From positions 2,790,001-2,854,000 of the forward strand of contig NC_007952.1 of the NCBI RefSeq assembly GCF_000013645.1: DNA of 64,000 nt, read 5' to 3'. Position numbers and translations under genes: made by a program. Within the stretch, counting starts at the first letter, position 1. Every line of letters starts with the position of its first letter. The DNA is from Paraburkholderia xenovorans LB400 (GTDB lineage Bacteria > Pseudomonadota > Gammaproteobacteria > Burkholderiales > Burkholderiaceae). The notes beneath the pieces are model-generated. The model was not told the origin of the DNA. It saw only the letters and a list, made by a program, of their open reading frames with translations, and did not search any database. Positions 58,060 through 64,000 of the stretch are shown piece after piece.

Positions 58060-59415
58060 TTACGTCTCGCCTTCTTCGTCGTCGTGATCGTCCGCGCCGT
58101 TCCTGGTCGCGGCCGGCTGATTACGGTTGCGAAAATCCTTTGAATGCAGACCATGCTTCTTCAGCAGCATCTGCAGATGCGAGCGGTTCATGTCGATACG
58201 GCGGGCCAGTTCCGCAACCGTGCCGCTCACTTCGCGAAGGCCGCGTTCGAGAAAGGCCTTTTCGGCGTCGTCGCTGGCGGCGCGCTTGGCGTCGCTCAGC
58301 GACATCAGGTTCGTCACGCTGATTGGCTCCTGCCCGGTTGCGCCCGGTGCGTTGAACGACGCGGCAGAGCCGGGCGCCGCCGGCCGCATGTCCAGCGGCA
58401 AGTGATCGATATCGGCCATATCGCCGGCCAGACACGAGACGCGATACATCACGTTGCGCAGTTCGCGGATATTGCCCGGATATGCATAGTTCAGCAGAAA
58501 GTCCCGCAGACGCGGCGTCATCCGCACAGGCCTGCGCTTCAACGTGCCGGCCGCTTCATCGCCGAACCACGCAATCAGCAATGGAATTTCATCGCGACGC
58601 TCGCGCAGCGGCGGCAGCGTGACATGAATCACGCTGAGCCGGTAAAACAGATCCTCGCGAAACTTGCCCTCTTCGCTGAGTTGCCGCAGATTGCGATTGG
58701 TCGCCGCGACGATGCGCGTATCCACCGCAATCGTTTCGTCTGAGCCGACGCGCTGAATCTCATGCGCTTCCAGCACGCGCAGCAGCTTCACCTGGCCGGC
58801 GAGCGGCAACTCGCCGATCTCGTCGAGAAAAATGGTACCTGTATGCGCGCTTTCGAATTTCCCCTTGCGGTCGTTTGAAGCCCCCGTGAACGCGCCTTTG
58901 CGATGCCCGAACAGTTCCGACTCCAGCAGATTGTCGGGAATCGCGCCGCAATTCACGGAAATGAACGGTTTGTCGGCACGCGAGCCGTTGGCGTGAATCA
59001 CCTTCGCCATCAGTTCCTTGCCGGTGCCGCTTTCGCCGTCGATCAGCACGGGTAGATCGGTCGGCGCCGCTTTTTCGGCAATTTCGAGCGATTCGAGCAA
59101 ACGCGGATTGTCGCCGAACGTCCCTTCGAAAATGAAGCTGCGTTCGAGCAGTGCTTTGCGCCGCGCACCGCGCGATTGATCGACGCGCTCCTGCGGCTCG
59201 GCGGCCACTGCCGCCTGCACGAAGCGCTCCTTGTGCGATAGTTGCATCACTTCGTCGCGCAGCGAGGTGGCTTGCCGCAGCAGTTTGTCGACGTCCGCGC
59301 GCTCCAGCCGCGACGACCAGCGCAACGTGGAGCGCAAAATCTCGATCCGCTCGATCAGCCCCGCATACGAAATCGCGGGGCTGGCCTCTTCAATCTGGTC
59401 GAGTATCTTCATCAT
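58060..59415 (-). CDS. Sigma-54-dependent transcription activator (bEBP) without receiver domain
   Basis: A 451-aa activator. Residues 1-110 form a short helical region without any known sensor. The AAA+ domain follows, with Walker A GESGTGKE (127-134), the sigma-54-contacting GAFTGA loop (174-179), Walker B TIFLDEIGELP, and NYAYPGNIRELRN. The C-terminal Fis-type HTH is GTVAELARRIDMNRSHLQMLLKKHGL. ATG 59415 overlaps the exporter stop (TGATG), so it is coupled to the export genes. Likely drives the divergent sigma-54 promoters 56541-56558 and 56884-56900. How it senses signals is not evident; the PP2C product is one possibility. Confidence 0.92.
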   Translation of the reverse strand: MMKILDQIEEASPAISYAGLIERIEILRSTLRWSSRLERADVDKLLRQATSLRDEVMQLSHKERFVQAAVAAEPQERVDQSRGARRKALLERSFIFEGTFGDNPRLLESLEIAEKAAPTDLPVLIDGESGTGKELMAKVIHANGSRADKPFISVNCGAIPDNLLESELFGHRKGAFTGASNDRKGKFESAHTGTIFLDEIGELPLAGQVKLLRVLEAHEIQRVGSDETIAVDTRIVAATNRNLRQLSEEGKFREDLFYRLSVIHVTLPPLRERRDEIPLLIAWFGDEAAGTLKRRPVRMTPRLRDFLLNYAYPGNIRELRNVMYRVSCLAGDMADIDHLPLDMRPAAPGSAASFNAPGATGQEPISVTNLMSLSDAKRAASDDAEKAFLERGLREVSGTVAELARRIDMNRSHLQMLLKKHGLHSKDFRNRNQPAATRNGADDHDDEEGET

Positions 59416-62400
59416 CACGCACTCAACTGTTTCTGGACCAGCTGGTAATACATGCCGCCGCGCTGAATCAGCTCTTCGTGACGGCCCTGTTCCACAATCG
59501 CCCCTTCGTACAGCACGAGAATCTTGTCCGCACGCATGATCGTGCTGAGCCGGTGCGCAATGATCACCGCCGTGCGGCCTTTCAGAATGTCGTGCATATT
59601 GCCGAGAATATTGCTTTCCGATTGCGAGTCCAGTGCCGAAGTCGCTTCGTCGAATACCAGTAGTCGCGGATCGTGATACAGCGCCCGCGCAATGCACAAC
59701 CGTTGGATCTGCCCGCCGGACAAGCCGATTCCGCGCTCGCCGACAATCTGCTCGTAGCCAAGCGGCATCTTGCTGATGAACGCGTGCGCGTCGGCCATCT
59801 TCGCCACTTCCTCGATGCGGCGCCGATCGGGCGCATCGTCGCCGCTCGCGATATTCTCGGCAATCGTGCCGGAAAACAGCAGGTTGCTCTGCATCACATA
59901 GCCGATCTGCGCGCGATAATAGGCTTTATCGACCACGCCGAGATCGTAGCCGTCTATCGTCATCTTGCCCTCGGTCGGCGTGTAGAAGCCGACCAGCAAC
60001 TTGGCGAGCGTGGTCTTGCCCGAACCGCTGCGCCCCACGATCGCCACCAGTTCACCCGGCTTGATGTCGAAGCTGATGTTTTCGAGCACGTAGGCCGAGT
60101 CGTTTTCGCCGTAACGGAAATAAACGCCGCTCAGACTGATTTCGCCCTGGAGTTCGGGCAGCATCACACGCGAGGGCAAATCCTGTGGCTTCTGCTCGGG
60201 TTCGATATCGAGCACATCGCCAAGGCGTTCCATTGCCACGCCCGCATCGTTCAGCATGCTCCACAAGCCGACCAGGCCCATTAACGGACCCAGTACACTG
60301 CCCATGAATGCGTTGAACGCGATCAATTGGCCAATCGTCATTTCACGCGCCAGCACGAGATTCGCGCCGACCCAGAGAATCGCAATCGTCGTCGCCGCAT
60401 TCAGCAACTGACTGCCGAGTCCCACGAGAATGTTGAACGCATGCGCGCGATATTGCACTTCGAGCGCCTTTGCGTACTTCTTCTCCCAACGCAAGCGCAC
60501 CGGCCGTTCGATACCCATGCCCTTGATGGTCTCCACGCCGGCGAGGGCTTCCATCAGAAACGACTTCGATTCGGTCGACGCGGTGAACACTTCGCGCGCA
60601 TAGCCCTTGATCTTCGGCGTGGCGATCGCGGTCAGCGCCATGATCGGAATGATGAACGCAATCAGCACCAGTGTCATCTTCACGTTGTAGACGAACATGA
60701 TCGTGAAGTAGATGAACACCATCAGCAGGTTCAGCGCCGTGGTGACGGTGGATTCGGTCAGGAAAGCGCGGATCGTCTGATTCTCCTGGAAGCGCGCGAA
60801 AATGTCGCCGGTCTTGCGCTTGGCAAAGAACGAGAATGGCAGCGACAGGGTGTGCTTGAAGAACTGCGACATCATCGCGAAGTCCATATTGCGCACCATG
60901 AAATTGGCCAGATAGGCGCGAATCGACGACATCAATTGCGAAAAGACATTGGCAATAATCAAGCCGCCAATCAGCAGATGCAGCAGGCTGACATTCTGAT
61001 GCACGATCACGCCGTCCAGAATGTTCTGGATAATCAGCGGCGGAATCACGCCCAATACCTGAATCACGAAGGTGGCGAGAAACAGGTGGCCGAGAATCTT
61101 CTTGTACGGCGTGAGGTAGCCGACAAAACGAATCCACGGTGAACGCGCGGCAGACATTTGCAGCAGATTCGGCCCGCCGGTAAACAGCAGACAGGTGCCG
61201 CTCCAGCCGCGTTCGAAATCTTCGACGGTCATCTTCCTGAAGCCGACCGCCGGGTCCGCCACCCACACATAATCTTTGGAGAGCCCGTATACCACCACAT
61301 AGTGGTAACCCTCCCAGTGCACGATGAACGGCAGATCGAAGCCGCGCAACGAATCGAACGTGCATTGCACGCCGCGCGCCGTGAAGCCGAGCGATTCACC
61401 CGCTCGCGCGAGACTGTCGAGCGTGGCGCCCTGAGTGGTGACGTTGGCGAGTTCGCGCAATTTGCCGAGCGTCATCGGAATGCTGTAGTGGCGGCATATC
61501 ATCGCAAGGCACGCCGCGCCGCAATCCATTTCTTCGGCCTGTTCCACCAGCGCGAAGCGTTTGATGACCTTCTCGCCGAACTCGGGTTTGGTCTGCAGAT
61601 CGAGCATGAGCGGCAGCTTGCGCCGTTGTTCGAGCCGCTTTTGCCGCTGCAATTCACGGTCGCCGTAACGGATCCGCTCGTCGAGTACTTCGCGCAGCTT
61701 CGGATTGCGTTCGAGAATAAAATGGACCGTGCGCTCGGGAATCACCAGTAGCCGCGTATCGGCCGTCGCGACAACCGAGGCCATCTGCTCCTGGCGCATC
61801 AGGCACGCTTTCTCGCCGAATATCTCGCCTTCGCCGAGCGTGGCGAGCGTGTAGTCATGACCTTCCTCATGCCGGACAATACGCACTTCGCCCTGCCGCA
61901 CCACATACAGCCGCCGGTCCTCGCGTCCGTCCTGCTTGAGAATCTCCTTGCCCGCCGCAACCCGTTTCACGCCAACGCTGCGCACATACTCTTCGAGTTC
62001 CGCCTTGTTCAGCTTGCCGCGCAGATCGAACAGTTGCGCGACGAAACCGCCCGCCGAGTTGATCGCCACATAACTGGCGACGAACGCCAGCGCGGCCTGA
62101 TTGCCGGCGATCACCGGTTCGATCGCGGCGCGCGGAATGAACAGCAACTCGGTTTTCGCCGACGCCCGCACCGACGCTTCGTGAACATAGGCGCGCAACA
62201 TCGCGATATCGGCGAAGATCTCGCCCGATTTGCGCACCCCCATGCTGGTTTCCTTGCCGTGCTCCTCCGTGAAAATTCGCACGGAGCCCGAGCGAACCAC
62301 GTATAGCCCGTCGGCCGTCTCACCCGCGGAGCAGACCGTTTCGCCGAACGAATAGAAGCGCGCTTGCGCATAGTCGGCAAGGCGCTCGATCTCGTCGCGC

Positions 62401-62471
62401 GAAAACGGCGAAAGAATTTCCACCGAGGTCAGAAACTCGGCTGCGGAAGGCGCGGTCTGGGGTGCATCCAT
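59415..62471 (-). CDS. HetC-like ABC exporter: two cyclic-nucleotide-binding-like domains, C39 peptidase, transporter
   Basis: A 1018-aa inner-membrane protein. Order: cNMP-binding-like domains at about 15-135 and 155-275, C39 peptidase (Cys317 in EEMDCGAACLAM, His390 in HWEGYHYVVVYG, Asp406 in VADPA, so active-site residues are intact), membrane domain, then ATPase with Walker A GRSGSGKT, signature LSGGQIQRLCIARAL and Walker B LLVFDEATSALD. This resembles cyanobacterial HetC and related exporters. It should cut the double-glycine leader and export the cargo. The first cNMP domain retains an Arg in its cassette (EASVRAS); the second has GEIFGEK but lacks it. Downstream of the PPIase gene, overlapping the activator by TGATG. 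Confidence 0.93.
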   Translation of the reverse strand: MDAPQTAPSAAEFLTSVEILSPFSRDEIERLADYAQARFYSFGETVCSAGETADGLYVVRSGSVRIFTEEHGKETSMGVRKSGEIFADIAMLRAYVHEASVRASAKTELLFIPRAAIEPVIAGNQAALAFVASYVAINSAGGFVAQLFDLRGKLNKAELEEYVRSVGVKRVAAGKEILKQDGREDRRLYVVRQGEVRIVRHEEGHDYTLATLGEGEIFGEKACLMRQEQMASVVATADTRLLVIPERTVHFILERNPKLREVLDERIRYGDRELQRQKRLEQRRKLPLMLDLQTKPEFGEKVIKRFALVEQAEEMDCGAACLAMICRHYSIPMTLGKLRELANVTTQGATLDSLARAGESLGFTARGVQCTFDSLRGFDLPFIVHWEGYHYVVVYGLSKDYVWVADPAVGFRKMTVEDFERGWSGTCLLFTGGPNLLQMSAARSPWIRFVGYLTPYKKILGHLFLATFVIQVLGVIPPLIIQNILDGVIVHQNVSLLHLLIGGLIIANVFSQLMSSIRAYLANFMVRNMDFAMMSQFFKHTLSLPFSFFAKRKTGDIFARFQENQTIRAFLTESTVTTALNLLMVFIYFTIMFVYNVKMTLVLIAFIIPIMALTAIATPKIKGYAREVFTASTESKSFLMEALAGVETIKGMGIERPVRLRWEKKYAKALEVQYRAHAFNILVGLGSQLLNAATTIAILWVGANLVLAREMTIGQLIAFNAFMGSVLGPLMGLVGLWSMLNDAGVAMERLGDVLDIEPEQKPQDLPSRVMLPELQGEISLSGVYFRYGENDSAYVLENISFDIKPGELVAIVGRSGSGKTTLAKLLVGFYTPTEGKMTIDGYDLGVVDKAYYRAQIGYVMQSNLLFSGTIAENIASGDDAPDRRRIEEVAKMADAHAFISKMPLGYEQIVGERGIGLSGGQIQRLCIARALYHDPRLLVFDEATSALDSQSESNILGNMHDILKGRTAVIIAHRLSTIMRADKILVLYEGAIVEQGRHEELIQRGGMYYQLVQKQLSA

Positions 62472-62538
62472 GTGCTTGCGGACCTCGAATCGGCGTGTCG
62501 TGGCGTTGTTTCAATGCGGCGTGCGGCGCGCGACGGGG

Positions 62539-63291
62539 CTAACGCGCTTCGATCACGTGTTCCTGCGCGCGTGCGATCAGCCAGCTTTCGCGCAGCAGCC
62601 GTCTGACTTCTGCGGCTACGTCGGCGTCCAGCGTCGCGGGATATTTGGCCGTGACGGCGAAAATCTCGAAGCATGAGCGATCCGCCGATGGAAAGGGCCC
62701 CAGCAGGTCGCCCACCGCCGCGTTGAAAATCTTCGCTTCAATATCGGGCTTCAACGAGCCGCGCAGCACCTTGCCGATCACGCCGCCCGCCTCGCGCGTG
62801 TCCGCAATCGAGTGCTCGCGCGCCATGTCGGCGAAACTGTCGGGATCGTCGTGCAGATACGAAATCATTTCCTTCGCCTTGCCCTCGCTGTCGAGCACGA
62901 TATGACTCACCTCGATCGCGTCGAACTTCGGCGAATTCAGCGCGAAGTAATCCTTGATCGCAGCCTCGTTGCCGATCTCGTCGAGCATCTTCTCCTGATA
63001 CAGCCCGTCGGTAATGAAAGCCTCGAACTCGTCGAGACTGACGTTGAGCGCGTCGAGGTACTGATTCATATCCGTCGCGCGATGCAAGCCGCGCACGCGG
63101 CGGAATTGATCGGCGCGTTGCTGGATTTCGTCGGCGCTCACGGTTATGCCCTGCTTCTTCGCCGCGTGAACCGTGAGCTTGTCGCGCACGATCTGCTCGA
63201 TCAGGCTTTCGAACTGGCCGGTCAGTTTCAGAAGACGAATGAACTCGCCCACGTCCACGACTTCGTCATCGATTCGCACTATCGCGGTCAT
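62539..63291 (-). CDS. Parvulin-type peptidyl-prolyl isomerase (SurA/PpiC-like), cytoplasmic
   Basis: A 250-aa protein with a SurA-like N-terminal helical part (residues about 5-110) and a rotamase segment: IEVSHIVLDSEGKAKEMISYLHDDPDSFADMAREHSIADTREAGGVIGKVLRGSL. No signal peptide is seen, so it may act in the cytoplasm on the precursor before export. Parvulins of this sort accompany C39-peptidase exporters with HlyD adaptors. The reading frame is intact, and 67 bp separate it from the exporter gene. Confidence 0.82.
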   Translation of the reverse strand: MTAIVRIDDEVVDVGEFIRLLKLTGQFESLIEQIVRDKLTVHAAKKQGITVSADEIQQRADQFRRVRGLHRATDMNQYLDALNVSLDEFEAFITDGLYQEKMLDEIGNEAAIKDYFALNSPKFDAIEVSHIVLDSEGKAKEMISYLHDDPDSFADMAREHSIADTREAGGVIGKVLRGSLKPDIEAKIFNAAVGDLLGPFPSADRSCFEIFAVTAKYPATLDADVAAEVRRLLRESWLIARAQEHVIEAR

Positions 63292-63328
63292 TTCATCCGC
63301 TCCTTTAATTGACGTGTGATCCGCGCGG

Positions 63329-64000
63329 TCAACCCGCCACCTGCCTGAACGGATCGAGACCCAGGTCGATCAGGCGGCGCTCGCGCACCACGATCTCGGC
63401 GCTTGCCGTCATGCCGTAGCGCAACGGATAGCGCGTGTCGGCAATCTGGTAGTAATCCTTGTCGAGCGTGACGCGGCCTTCGTAGACCGGCTGCTTGTCC
63501 GTCGACGACGGCTTGGTGGCCGGCGAAATATAGGCCAGCGTGCCGTTGATCAGCCCATAGCGCTGATAGGGAAACGCATTGAATTTCAGCTTGACCGGCA
63601 GGCCTTCGTGCAGGAAAGCCCGATCGTGTTCGGCAATTTCTATTTTCAGCACGGGCCGTGCGTCTTTCGGCGCAATGCCGCCGAGCGGCGCGTTCGCCTG
63701 AATCTTGTCGCCGCGCTGCGTCGACGTCACGTCGGTAATGACGCCCGAAACCGGCGCGAGGATCAGCAGAAAATTGTCCTTGTCGATATTCTCGAAGCGA
63801 ATCCGCGCGGCCGCCTCGGACACCAGCCGCGCGCTTTGCAGTTGCAGGCGCAACTTGTCTTCCGCGTCGGTAATGTCGCGCACCGCCGAATCGTATTGAA
63901 GCTGCAGGTCGGTGGTCTGCTGGCCACTGGTTTCCAATTGCGCATTCGCCTGTGCGTATTCGTGGCTCAGGCGGAAATCCAGCTCCGCGAGTTTTGATTG
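63329..64000 (-). CDS. HlyD-family periplasmic adaptor (partial, N-terminus beyond right edge)
   Basis: The last 223 residues are visible, open to the window edge. The coiled-coil part (ELDFRLSHEYAQANAQLETSG, DAEDKLRLQLQSARLVSEAAARI) leads into a lipoyl-like turn with VSGVITDVTSTQRGDKIQANAPLGGI and a C-terminal adaptor domain ending YGMTASAEIVVRERRLIDL. It should link the ABC exporter to an outer-membrane channel, which is not in the window. Located 37 bp ahead of the PPIase gene in the same direction. Confidence 0.9.
   Translation of the reverse strand, partial: QSKLAELDFRLSHEYAQANAQLETSGQQTTDLQLQYDSAVRDITDAEDKLRLQLQSARLVSEAAARIRFENIDKDNFLLILAPVSGVITDVTSTQRGDKIQANAPLGGIAPKDARPVLKIEIAEHDRAFLHEGLPVKLKFNAFPYQRYGLINGTLAYISPATKPSSTDKQPVYEGRVTLDKDYYQIADTRYPLRYGMTASAEIVVRERRLIDLGLDPFRQVAG

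Overview
The window looks like chromosomal DNA from a Burkholderiaceae bacterium, most likely Paraburkholderia or a close relative. The coding DNA is GC-rich. The left end holds an ornibactin/malleobactin-type siderophore locus in the gene order known from Burkholderia. The exopolysaccharide locus resembles the c-di-GMP/RpoN-controlled type described in B. cenocepacia. I saw no rRNA, tRNA, CRISPR array or complete insertion sequence. Most long opposite-strand ORFs are GC-rich shadows of real genes.

Region 1 (1-16.4 kb) is the siderophore locus: an ECF sigma factor (orbS) with a Fur-like site, an MbtH-like protein, an Asp hydroxylase, an ABC uptake system (ATPase, fused double permease, FhuF-like reductase, binding protein), a divergent ABC exporter, and a large NRPS cut by the left edge. 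Three identically spaced GGTAAA-N17-CGTC promoters sit in front of orbH, orbE and orbI. NRPS module 2 reads as Asp-activating and carries an epimerase, as expected for the D-beta-hydroxy-Asp of ornibactin or malleobactin.

Region 2 (16.4-39.4 kb) is an envelope and exopolysaccharide region. It has a 46-unit Gly-Thr-Ser repeat lipoprotein, a methyltransferase-like membrane protein, a YjbH-type outer-membrane protein, a small lipoprotein, an 11-gene Wzx/Wzy-type polysaccharide operon, and a degenerate EAL-domain protein. Four promoters here (16.7, 20.1, 23.97 and 38.68 kb) share a -24/-12 sigma-54 element plus CGTTACGT-type repeats about 115-130 bp upstream, suggesting one co-regulated set.

Region 3 (39.5-55.7 kb) is mixed housekeeping and accessory: a TctE/TctD-type two-component system, a NitT/TauT-type ABC importer, a membrane TPR protein, an isolated endolysin/holin pair, a DUF4148 protein, an acyltransferase, a squalene-synthase-like enzyme, a double KaiC-like ATPase with a lone receiver protein, a TehA-like transporter and an AmpR/PenR-like regulator.

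Region 4 (55.7-64 kb, cut by the right edge) is the most interesting. It contains a small peptide with a textbook double-glycine leader, a PP2C phosphatase, a sigma-54 activator without a receiver domain, a HetC-like C39-peptidase ABC exporter with two cyclic-nucleotide-binding-like domains, a parvulin-type PPIase, an HlyD adaptor, and a divergent LRAT-fold protein with a small partner. Divergent sigma-54 promoters flank a perfect palindrome between the peptide and the LRAT gene. I interpret this as a sigma-54-controlled peptide maturation and export system whose product I cannot name.
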